Origin: JBIOJB01 sp044450465
GTDB lineage: Bacteria; Chloroflexota; Dormibacteria; Dormibacterales; Dormibacteraceae
DNA: 20,199 nucleotides
Assembly: GCA_044450465.1 (NCBI GenBank)
Contig: JBIOJB010000056.1
Span: 1 to 20,199 of the forward strand
Direction: 5' to 3'
Both the position numbers and the translations under genes were made by a program. Below, one piece after another: positions 7,475 to 14,166 of the stretch. Each line of letters starts with the position of its first letter. Position 1 is the first letter of the stretch. The notes below the pieces were generated by a model, which had not been told where the DNA came from, searched no databases, and saw only the letters and a program-made list of their open reading frames with translations.

Positions 7475-8520
7475 ATTTTCTGAACGTCGCGCTGCCTCTA
7501 GGGTCGTCGGTGCTGAGCTTCGCCTTCGCTGCGATGGTGTTCGACCAGTGGGTGCAGAGGCGACACAGCTTCCAGCTGGTCTGGGCCATCGGGCTCATGT
7601 GGTACGGAATCAGCGCCGGGTGTGAAGCTCTCGGTGGAGCGTTCGGCTGGAGCGAGCCTATCTATCGCGCGTGGTATCTCATCGGCGCCTTCTTTGTCGC
7701 TTCGTATCTCGGGGCGGGAACCATCTACCTCCTGCGCAAGTCGCGATTCGGGTACTTCGCAGGGGTGACCGTGCTCATCGGCGGCCTGCTCTCGCTCCTT
7801 TTCAGCCATGCGAACGCTCGTGGAACCAACACGCCGCTGTACCCGGGATCTGCGACCGCCGGCGAGACGGCGTTTGCGATAGCTCTGATCGGTGGAATCG
7901 CGATCATCGCGGCGACGGCCCTGCGCCGCCCGCTGGCAGCGCACATTGCGATGGCGGTGCTGATCATCGGTTCCGCGGGTGCCGCCTATATGGTGCTGAC
8001 GGCTGCCCTCCCGGCGCCGGGTTGGGCCGTCGATCCGAACACCCACGTGCCGGTCGGCTCCGCCTTCCCCGGTTACGTACGCGTGCTGACGGGTCCCTTC
8101 AACATCGCAGGCGCTCTGTGTCTGATGTTCGGCGCCATCTTTTCGGCCTATGTGTACATGCCAAAGCGCAAGCTCATGCGGTCGAGGGTTCCCACCCCGG
8201 TGATCGCACAGCTTTACGGCGCTGCGGCGGTGGGCGTGAACTTCGTCGCCTCGCTGCCCGGAGCTGTGAACGCGCTCATGCGGGGCAAGCTCAACTCACG
8301 TGTGCCCGCCACAGTCCTCATCGCGGCCGGGGCGTTAATCCCTGGCTTGACCAGCGGCCTCAACCGCTTCGGAGTCACATGGAGCTTCTTCCTGGGCGAG
8401 TTCCTGGGCGTGCTCCTCATCTTTCTGGGATTCCTCGTGAGCGAGGAGGTGTTCCGCAACGTGCGGGTCGGCGCCACGCTCTGGTCCCGCGCGGGTTCGC
8501 CTGAACGCGAGCTCGGCTGA
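7471..8520 (+). CDS. Polytopic membrane protein of unknown function
   Basis: This is a 349-residue integral membrane protein with roughly eight hydrophobic segments (for example VALPLGSSVLSFAFAAMVF, AWYLIGAFFVASYLGAGTIY, FAIALIGGIAIIAATALRR, TVLIAAGALIPGLTSGL and FLGVLLIFLGFLVSEEVF). An extracytoplasmic-looking loop (ALPAPGWAVDPNTHVPVGSA) follows the fifth. I do not recognise a family or catalytic motif. It begins on the ATGA overlap with the upstream HTH regulator, so its synthesis is coupled to that protein. It may be a sensor or effector controlled with the regulator; the sequence does not say which. Confidence 0.82.
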   Translation: MNFLNVALPLGSSVLSFAFAAMVFDQWVQRRHSFQLVWAIGLMWYGISAGCEALGGAFGWSEPIYRAWYLIGAFFVASYLGAGTIYLLRKSRFGYFAGVTVLIGGLLSLLFSHANARGTNTPLYPGSATAGETAFAIALIGGIAIIAATALRRPLAAHIAMAVLIIGSAGAAYMVLTAALPAPGWAVDPNTHVPVGSAFPGYVRVLTGPFNIAGALCLMFGAIFSAYVYMPKRKLMRSRVPTPVIAQLYGAAAVGVNFVASLPGAVNALMRGKLNSRVPATVLIAAGALIPGLTSGLNRFGVTWSFFLGEFLGVLLIFLGFLVSEEVFRNVRVGATLWSRAGSPERELG

Positions 8521-8548
8521 GCACGCTCACGCCACCGCGCGTCTCTGG

Positions 8549-9184
8549 TCAGGCCGCCAGCGAGAGCACCAGCAGAGTCTGGCCGGCGTGGTAGACGACT
8601 ATGTTCGCCAGCCGCCCAAAGCGCACCGGGGCGACAAAACGATTCCAGGCCAAAAGGCAATCCGAGTAGAGGAACGCCAGTGCTCCGGCCAGCGCCACAC
8701 CTGAACCCGTCCCTCCGGCACGCGCGACCATCACGACGAAAACCAGCGCGTAGGTGAGGATCGGGGCGGCGAGCCTGGGCTGCTTCTTCCGTACGGCTCG
8801 ATAGACCGGAGGCACGATGGCCAAAGACGAGGCGAGGGCGACAGCCGCGGCGACCGCAAAGAGCCCGAAATGGAAAGGACGGGTCAGAAAGCCCGCGATG
8901 TACGCAAGGTGCTCCACCAGCGCGGCGACCAGGCCCCCGAGGAAGCGATCGCCGGGCAGCATCATCAGCACGTCGCTTACGAGACCAAGGGTGAGAGCTC
9001 CGATGAAGCAGGCACGCTCCAGCGAGCTCGCCGGGCGCAGCACGACCGCCAGAGCGATCAGCCCCAGCATCACCGTGGGCTTGGCAGCGTACTCAAGCTT
9101 CCGATGCGACCGCGCGACCGCCGTCCAGTCGGCGATGGCCACGATGGCTGTGAGGACCAGGATGCCCCATGCGAGCTGGTTCAT
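8549..9184 (-). CDS. YhhN-family membrane protein, lysoplasmalogenase-like
   Basis: This 211-residue protein with about seven to eight membrane segments matches the YhhN/TMEM86 family. Hallmarks seen are YAAKPTVMLGLIAL, LGLVSDVLMMLPGD followed by FLGGLVAALVEHLAYIAGF, ALAFLYSDCLLAWNRF and VVYHAGQTLLVLS. The conserved acidic residues in the SDVLM and YSDCL helices and the His of EHLAY are where family members cluster their putative active-site residues. Characterised relatives hydrolyse the vinyl-ether bond of lysoplasmalogens, but bacterial members are mostly untested, so the substrate is uncertain. The ATG at 9184 has no clear SD. The gene converges with the membrane protein gene upstream (28 bases apart) and diverges from the MetE-like gene. 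Confidence 0.85.
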   Translation of the reverse strand: MNQLAWGILVLTAIVAIADWTAVARSHRKLEYAAKPTVMLGLIALAVVLRPASSLERACFIGALTLGLVSDVLMMLPGDRFLGGLVAALVEHLAYIAGFLTRPFHFGLFAVAAAVALASSLAIVPPVYRAVRKKQPRLAAPILTYALVFVVMVARAGGTGSGVALAGALAFLYSDCLLAWNRFVAPVRFGRLANIVVYHAGQTLLVLSLAA

Positions 9185-9313
9185 CTGACCGGCCGCTCAG
9201 CTCCTCGGCTCGACCAAGCCGGCCGCCGCAAGACCGCCCGAGGCCGTCACAAAGGGAATCGTCCCGGGACGCGCTCTGGCCGTCAACCACCAAATCGATG
9301 AAGCTGCAGCTTG

Positions 9314-9319
9314 TAACCT
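9314..9319 (+). promoter_or_regulatory. Possible -10 box of a leaderless promoter (MetE-like gene)
   Basis: TAACCT lies seven bases before the ATG at 9327 and no SD is present. The geometry matches the other TAnnnT-to-start spacings in this window. No convincing -35 is seen. Confidence 0.3.
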
Positions 9320-9326
9320 CTTGCCC

Positions 9327-10406
9327 ATGAACGCGCGGGCGGAAGTGGTCGGCAGCCTGCTCCGTCCGGCCGAGCTGGTCGAAGCCAGGGCGCGGCACGA
9401 ACGCCACGAGCTCAGCAGCCACGATTTCAAGGTCGTCGAGGATCGAGCCGTCAGCGAAGCGGTCAGGCTGCAGGAGCAGGCGGGCATCGACGTCATCACC
9501 GACGGCGAGCAGAGGCGGTACGCCTTCTACGGTCACCTCATCGATTCGTTCGATGGTTTCGATCGGGAGGGAGGCTGGGCGATCCCATTCCGAGACGAGA
9601 GCGGCGACGAGCTCGTCCTGAAGCGGCCGGTGGTGGTCGAGCGGCTGAAATGGCGCCGGTCCATGTGCTCCGAGGAGTGGTCGTTTCTCCGTGCGACCGC
9701 CAAGCACCACGCGAAGGTCACGATGATCAGCGCCCAGCAGGCGGCCGCCTACTACGACCCCGTGAAGTCCAGTGGCGCCTACGCGTCGAGAGACGCATAC
9801 CTCGCGGACATAGTCGACGTCTCGCGCCGCGAGGTCGATGAGCTGATTCGGCTTGGCTGCACCTACATCCAGATCGACGGGCCTCAGTACGGTGCCCTGC
9901 TCGACCCTAAAATGCGGGCCGGCTACCGCGAGCGCGGAAGCGATCCAGAAGAGATCATCGATCGCTGCATCGAGCTCGACAACGCGATCATCTCGGGGCA
10001 CCCCGGAGTCACGTTTGCGCTGCACATCTGCAGGGGCAACAACCAGAGCAAGTTCTATGCAGAGGGCGATTACGAGCCGATCGCGCGCATCTTCCAGCGC
10101 ACGCTCTTCAACCGCTTCCTCCTCGAGTACGACGACGAACGATCCGGCGGGTTCGCGCCGCTTCGGCACCTTCCAGAGGACCGCAGCGTGGTGCTGGGCC
10201 TCGTGACCACCAAGAACGGGACGCTGGAAGGCGAGGACGAGCTTCGGGCTCGCATCGAAGAGGCGGCGCGCTATGTCGCTCTCGAGCGTCTGGCGCTGAG
10301 CCCCCAGTGCGGATTTGCGTCCACGCTCGCCGGGAACCGGATCACGCCGGAGGAGCAGCGTCAGAAATTGGAACTCGTGGGGAGGGTGGCCAGGTCGGTC
10401 TGGTAG
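9327..10406 (+). CDS. MetE catalytic-domain (cobalamin-independent methionine synthase-like) methyltransferase
   Basis: This 359-residue TIM-barrel protein corresponds to the C-terminal catalytic domain of MetE (UROD/MetE superfamily) without the N-terminal half, the length of archaeal-type core enzymes. It opens with VVGSLLRPAEL, then GIDVITDGEQRR. The zinc-site residues of the family can be placed: His233 and Cys235 (ALHICRGN), Glu267 (LLEYDDE) and Cys328 (LSPQCGF). The QIDGPQ motif (182-187) matches the conserved homocysteine-side strand. It presumably transfers a methyl group to a thiol such as homocysteine. Core MetE proteins often cannot use methylfolate and rely on other donors, so the donor is open. 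The ATG at 9327 is chosen over the in-frame TTG at 9321. Confidence 0.88.
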   Translation: MNARAEVVGSLLRPAELVEARARHERHELSSHDFKVVEDRAVSEAVRLQEQAGIDVITDGEQRRYAFYGHLIDSFDGFDREGGWAIPFRDESGDELVLKRPVVVERLKWRRSMCSEEWSFLRATAKHHAKVTMISAQQAAAYYDPVKSSGAYASRDAYLADIVDVSRREVDELIRLGCTYIQIDGPQYGALLDPKMRAGYRERGSDPEEIIDRCIELDNAIISGHPGVTFALHICRGNNQSKFYAEGDYEPIARIFQRTLFNRFLLEYDDERSGGFAPLRHLPEDRSVVLGLVTTKNGTLEGEDELRARIEEAARYVALERLALSPQCGFASTLAGNRITPEEQRQKLELVGRVARSVW

Positions 10407-10454
10407 CGGAAATGGGGTGCTGCGAGCGTCCTACCTGGGAGAATCGGTCCTGGC

Positions 10455-11021
10455 GTGGAACAGCCGACGGACCAGGTCGATCTTCTTCTACTACCAGGCG
10501 AGACCCTACTGTGGAGCGACAGGCCGGATCCCAGACGGCTCTTCGCCGGGAACGACGTCTGGCTGATCCCGTTCAGCCTGCTCGTCGGGGTCTTTGCGAT
10601 CTACTGGGAAGCTGGGGCCCTGGCCCACGCCGCCAGGTCAGGCTCAGGCTTCGACCCGTTTGCGCTTTGGGGCCTTCCATTCGTGGTGATCGGCCAGTAC
10701 CTGATCTGGGGCCGGTTTCTGTACAAGCGCTGGGACCGGCATCGCATCGTGTACGCGGTCACCAGCAAACGCCTCCTGACGGTCCGAGGCACCAACTTTC
10801 GGTCGGTGTTCCTCGCTCGGCTCTCCGCCATCAACCAGACGACGCGCACCGACGGTACGGGCAGCCTGGACTTCGGCAGCGGATCCGTGTGGGCCGCCAT
10901 GTGGGCGAACACCGGGCTTGACTGGTTCAACCTCCGCGCGGGCGTGCCGGCTTTCTACGACATCGAGGACGTGCGCAACGTTTACAGGCTCATCGCGGAA
11001 GCGAGATCCGGTCCAGGCTAG
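10455..11021 (+). CDS. Small membrane protein resembling bacterial PH-domain proteins
   Basis: This 188-residue protein has a short cytoplasmic N-terminus containing LLLPGETLLWSDRPDPRRLF, two membrane segments (about residues 35-52 and 70-88), and a C-terminal soluble part. VYAVTSKRLLTVRG and the following strands (SVFLARLSAINQT, TGSLDFG) match the core of bacterial PH (bPH/YdbS-like) domains, in which a strand reading Y.(V/L)T..R(L/V) is typical. Such proteins are membrane-associated with largely unknown roles. The GTG at 10455 has GGGAG somewhat far upstream. It lies 48 bases after the MetE-like gene and 30 before the PLP decarboxylase, all on the same strand, so a loose transcription unit is possible. 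Confidence 0.72.
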   Translation: MEQPTDQVDLLLLPGETLLWSDRPDPRRLFAGNDVWLIPFSLLVGVFAIYWEAGALAHAARSGSGFDPFALWGLPFVVIGQYLIWGRFLYKRWDRHRIVYAVTSKRLLTVRGTNFRSVFLARLSAINQTTRTDGTGSLDFGSGSVWAAMWANTGLDWFNLRAGVPAFYDIEDVRNVYRLIAEARSGPG

Positions 11022-11051
11022 CCCGCACCAAATCAAGTCGAGGACGGTTCT

Positions 11052-12488
11052 ATGGACAAATTGAACGAGCCCAATCGGTCGGTCGACCGCGAGCTGCTGT
11101 CGCGAGCTGCCGACCTGGCGATCGACTACCTTGGCGACCTGACCGAGCGGCCGGTCGGGCGGCCGATCGACCCCGATCCATTGCGATTGGCTCTCGGCGG
11201 CCCGCTGCCGGACAGAGGCGAGAATCCGCTCGCCGTCATCGAGGGGCTCAATCGAGACGCGGGCCCGGGTCTTGTGGCCTCGGCCGGGCCGCGCTACTTC
11301 GGCTTTGTGGTCGGCGGGAGCCTTCGCGTGACGGTCGCGACGGCGTGGCTGGCGGCAGCCTGGGACCAGAACGCAGCCACGTATCCGATGTCACCTGCTG
11401 CGGCAGTGGTCGAGGAGGTGACGGCGAGCTGGCTGCGCGACCTGTTCGGGCTGCCGCCTGCGTCGAGCGTCGGGTTTGTGACCGGGGCGACCATGGCCAA
11501 CTTCACGGCGCTGGCGGCGGCGAGGCATGCCGTGCTGGCGCACGAGGGAGTCGACGTGGAGGCGACGGGGCTGTTCGGTGCACCACCGATCACAGTGATC
11601 GTCGGCTCGGAGGCGCACGCGACGATCTTCGTCGCGCTGCGGATGCTTGGCCTGGGCGCGGAGCGCGTGCTACGGGTGGGGGCGGACTCGCAGGGACGCA
11701 TGCGGGCCGATGATCTGCGCAGCACGCTCGCAGCTGCGACCGGCCCCACCATCGTGTGCGCCCAGGCGGGGAACGTGAACACAGGCGCCTTCGATCCACT
11801 CCGCGAGATCGCCGCAGCTACCAATAAGTCGGGCGCATGGCTTCACGTCGATGGAGCATTCGGTTTGTGGGCGGCTGCGTCGCCCTCCCTGCGCGCTCAG
11901 ATCGACGGCCTCGCGAACGCGCAGTCGTGGTCAACCGACGCGCACAAATGGCTCAACGTCCCTTATGACTGCGGTCTCGTTTTCGTGGCGGATGGCGATG
12001 CTCACCGTGCGGCCATGTCGCTGACGGCGGCATATCTGCTTCGAGGCGCGGCCGAAGCCCGGACGCCCTACGACTACGTCCCGGAGGCTTCCCGCCAGGC
12101 TCGTGCCTTCTCCGTGTACACGGCGCTGCGCTCGCTCGGCCGGATCGGAGTCGCCGACCTCGTCGATCGCTGCTGCGAGCTTGCGCGTCGCATGGCAGAC
12201 CTGCTCTCCGCTGCCCCGGGGGTGTCGATCCTGAATGAGGTCAACTTGAACCAGCTGCTCGTGCGCTTCACGGCGCCGGGCGATGACGGCCCCACCGGCG
12301 ACACGCGCACGCAGGCCGTGACCGCAGCAGTGCAGCGCGACGGCACGTGTTGGGCGGGAGGAACGACATGGCAGGGCAAGGGCGCCATGCGCATCTCGGT
12401 CAGCAACTGGTCGACAACCTCCGGGGACATCGATCGTTCGGCCGAGGCCATCCTGCGCTGCGCGGCCTCGGAGGGCGTCGCCGGCTAG
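11052..12488 (+). CDS. Group II pyridoxal-phosphate-dependent decarboxylase
   Basis: This 478-residue fold-type I PLP enzyme belongs to the aromatic-amino-acid/glutamate decarboxylase group. Cofactor residues are visible: Lys299 in STDAHKW forms the Schiff base, Asp267 in HVDGAFG pairs with the pyridine nitrogen, and His189 in SEAHAT stacks on the ring. N-terminal landmarks include GPRYFGFVVGG and ATYPMSPAAAVVE; the phosphate-binding loop is VTGATMANF. It probably removes the carboxyl group of an L-amino acid to give an amine; aromatic substrates are common in this group, but specificity cannot be read from the sequence. The ATG at 11052 is preceded by GAGGA at seven bases. It ends four bases before the convergent DUF1801-like gene. 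Confidence 0.92.
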   Translation: MDKLNEPNRSVDRELLSRAADLAIDYLGDLTERPVGRPIDPDPLRLALGGPLPDRGENPLAVIEGLNRDAGPGLVASAGPRYFGFVVGGSLRVTVATAWLAAAWDQNAATYPMSPAAAVVEEVTASWLRDLFGLPPASSVGFVTGATMANFTALAAARHAVLAHEGVDVEATGLFGAPPITVIVGSEAHATIFVALRMLGLGAERVLRVGADSQGRMRADDLRSTLAAATGPTIVCAQAGNVNTGAFDPLREIAAATNKSGAWLHVDGAFGLWAAASPSLRAQIDGLANAQSWSTDAHKWLNVPYDCGLVFVADGDAHRAAMSLTAAYLLRGAAEARTPYDYVPEASRQARAFSVYTALRSLGRIGVADLVDRCCELARRMADLLSAAPGVSILNEVNLNQLLVRFTAPGDDGPTGDTRTQAVTAAVQRDGTCWAGGTTWQGKGAMRISVSNWSTTSGDIDRSAEAILRCAASEGVAG

Positions 12489-12492
12489 CTGC

Positions 12493-12891
12493 TCACCTGG
12501 AACCTGCGCCGAGCTTGAACGCTCTTCGGACGAGGCGTTTGACGGTGGCCGACTCGGCGTCCGCCGGACTGCGAAGCGTGATTGACCGCATGTCCTTGCC
12601 GGTTCCTCGCAGCAGGATGGCGGCTTCGTCCAGCTCGCGCCCGCGATAAAAGAACATCGTCGCGTGATTCGTGAACGTGCCGATGCCGAGCACGTACTCG
12701 CCTCCCACCGCGTAGCGGACGATCTTCCACATGGTGCTGCTGGACCTGGGCGGAACGCTGCGATAGACGACCTCGTCGGCCTTCGGATTGACTTCTCGCA
12801 CGGTCTTGATGGCGGCCTTCACGGTCGGCCGCGTAGCGGGGGAAATTCGGGTGACCTGGTCCGAGAGCGAGACGCCTTTAATGTGCGGCAT
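12493..12891 (-). CDS. DUF1801-like protein
   Basis: This 132-residue protein fits the DUF1801/YdhG family. It has an N-terminal helix (ATRPTVKAAIKTVREVNPKADEVVY), a central beta strand region (YVLGIGTFTNHATMFFYRG) and the closing GTGKDMRSITLRSPADAESATVKRLVRRAF. Function is unknown. Members are small soluble proteins, often stress or metal associated; no such link is shown here. The ATG at 12891 has no SD, and TAGAAT lies eight bases upstream, so the mRNA is probably leaderless. It converges tightly with the PLP decarboxylase. Confidence 0.82.
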   Translation of the reverse strand: MPHIKGVSLSDQVTRISPATRPTVKAAIKTVREVNPKADEVVYRSVPPRSSSTMWKIVRYAVGGEYVLGIGTFTNHATMFFYRGRELDEAAILLRGTGKDMRSITLRSPADAESATVKRLVRRAFKLGAGSR

Positions 12892-12899
12892 CGGATGGG

Positions 12900-12905
12900 A
12901 TTCTA
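12900..12905 (-). promoter_or_regulatory. -10 box of a probable leaderless promoter (DUF1801-like gene)
   Basis: On the minus strand TAGAAT matches the -10 consensus at five of six positions. It lies eight bases before the ATG at 12891, so transcription should start at or within two bases of the start codon. No -35 or SD was found. Confidence 0.45.
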
Positions 12906-13043
12906 GTTCCAGCCGGGGGCTGCGGCGGTCGCCGTGCGTTAACCCGGCAATGCCACAATGGCCTCGACTTCGGCGCGCGCCGGGCCGGGCGTATGGTCGG
13001 GTTTAGAACGTCGAAAGTTGACCAAATTCAAGGAGGCTGGGAC

Positions 13044-13817
13044 ATGACCGATGCGAAGACGGCAGTAGCGCACAAACCCATCTGGCTCGACCTGTCGAGC
13101 GGCGACGCCGCAGGCTCGAGAGACTTCTACGCGAAGCTTTTCGGCTGGAAGGTCGAAGTGAATCCCGACCCGCTGTACGGCGGCTACGCGCTGGCCACAA
13201 TCGGCGGCAAGAACGTGGCGGGCATCGGCCCGAAGGCGATGGCCGAGGCTCCGACGGCCTGGAACGTATACATCGGCACTCCGGACGCGGCTGAATCGGT
13301 GAAGAAGACTAAGGCCGCAGGCGGCAACGTCATCGTCGAGCCGATGGCCGTGGGGAATCAAGGCACGATGGTCGTCATCCAGGACCCCAGCGGAGCCTTC
13401 CTCGGGCTCTGGCAGCCTGACGCCATGGCAGGTGCGGACCTGATAAACGTCGCGAACACCTTCAGCTGGGCGGAGCTCAGCGCCCGTGGCCTCGACAAAG
13501 CCAAGCCGTTTTACAAGAGCGTCTTCGGTTGGGGCGAGAAGACCAGCGACATGGGCGAGGGCATGCAGTACACGGAGTTTCTACTCGCAGGCGAAAGCAT
13601 CGCGGGCAGCATGGAGATGAACCCGATGGTGCCAGAGCAGGTGCCGAGCTACTGGATGCCGTACTTCGAAGTCGACGACGTGGACAACTCGCTGGCCAAG
13701 GCGAAGAGCCTGGGCGCGACCGAGATGATGGGCGCGACGGAATTCAACGGAGGCCGGTTCGCAATCGTCACCGACCCCCAGGGCGCGACGTTGGGACTTC
13801 TAAAGCAGAAGAGCTGA
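13044..13817 (+). CDS. Two-domain VOC (glyoxalase/bleomycin-resistance fold) protein
   Basis: This 257-residue protein is a tandem of two VOC modules. Domain 1 (about 10-125) has PIWLDLSSGDAAGSRDFYAKLFGW and VIQDPSGAFLGLWQP. Domain 2 (about 135-255) has TFSWAELSARGLDKAKPFYKSVFGW and IVTDPQGATLGLLKQ. The positions where metal-using glyoxalases carry His/Glu ligands hold W, E or other residues that do not form an obvious full set, so it may be a metal-free binder. Relatives are common in actinobacteria and poorly characterised. The ATG at 13044 has an excellent SD (AAGGAGG) nine bases upstream, which rules out the longer frame from 12993. Confidence 0.9.
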   Translation: MTDAKTAVAHKPIWLDLSSGDAAGSRDFYAKLFGWKVEVNPDPLYGGYALATIGGKNVAGIGPKAMAEAPTAWNVYIGTPDAAESVKKTKAAGGNVIVEPMAVGNQGTMVVIQDPSGAFLGLWQPDAMAGADLINVANTFSWAELSARGLDKAKPFYKSVFGWGEKTSDMGEGMQYTEFLLAGESIAGSMEMNPMVPEQVPSYWMPYFEVDDVDNSLAKAKSLGATEMMGATEFNGGRFAIVTDPQGATLGLLKQKS

Positions 13818-13830
13818 GCTGACACCTCGT

Positions 13831-13859
13831 TGCGGGCCGGCTGTCGCGGCCGGCCCGCA
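13831..13859. terminator. Strong GC hairpin, probable bidirectional terminator
   Basis: A perfect 11-bp inverted repeat (TGCGGGCCGGC at 13831-13841 with its complement at 13849-13859) encloses a seven-base loop. It lies 13 bases after the VOC stop and 11 before the end of the convergent MoaD-like gene. There is no T-run on either side, so it may need Rho or act as a barrier or stability element. Confidence 0.7.
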
Positions 13860-13869
13860 GCTTCCAGCC

Positions 13870-14166
13870 TCAGCCGCCGGCGATCGCTCCGATGATCAGC
13901 AATGGCTCTTTTCCGCCGGCCACCTCATCCGGCAGCGGCACATCGATGCCGGCATCCGACCAGTCCTCGTCGCAGGCAAAGAACCGGATCATCGGCCTTC
14001 GCTTCTTGGTCTGGGCGTCGCGAATTGTCCCAAGCAGCGGTCGATATTTCTCCTCGAGGGCGTCGAGGACCGACCGCTGCGTGACCGGCGGCGCCACCTC
14101 GAGCTCGATCATCTTGCCCACTCCGGCGAGCGTCTGGAGATTCGCCGGCAGGCTGACCCGAATCAC
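13870..14166 (-). CDS. MoaD/ThiS-family ubiquitin-like protein
   Basis: This 98-residue protein shows the beta-grasp sulfur-carrier pattern: an N-terminal strand IRVSLPANLQTLAG, a helix SVLDALEEKYRPLLGTI, and a final LLIIGAIAGG ending exactly in Gly-Gly, the residue pair that is activated as thiocarboxylate in MoaD and ThiS. It is a little longer than typical MoaD (about 80), with an acidic insert CDEDWSDAGIDVPLPDE before the last strand. The GTG start overlaps the stop of the upstream propeller gene (GTGA), indicating coupled synthesis. No MoaE, ThiG or E1-like activating enzyme is nearby, so the usual molybdopterin or thiamine role is not supported. It might donate sulfur to, or be conjugated to, another target. 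Confidence 0.88.
   Translation of the reverse strand: MIRVSLPANLQTLAGVGKMIELEVAPPVTQRSVLDALEEKYRPLLGTIRDAQTKKRRPMIRFFACDEDWSDAGIDVPLPDEVAGGKEPLLIIGAIAGG

Noticed and set aside
9093..10169. Minus-strand open frame of 358 codons
   Set aside because: It is antisense to the MetE-like gene, whose zinc-site motifs are clear; the frame has no recognisable domain.
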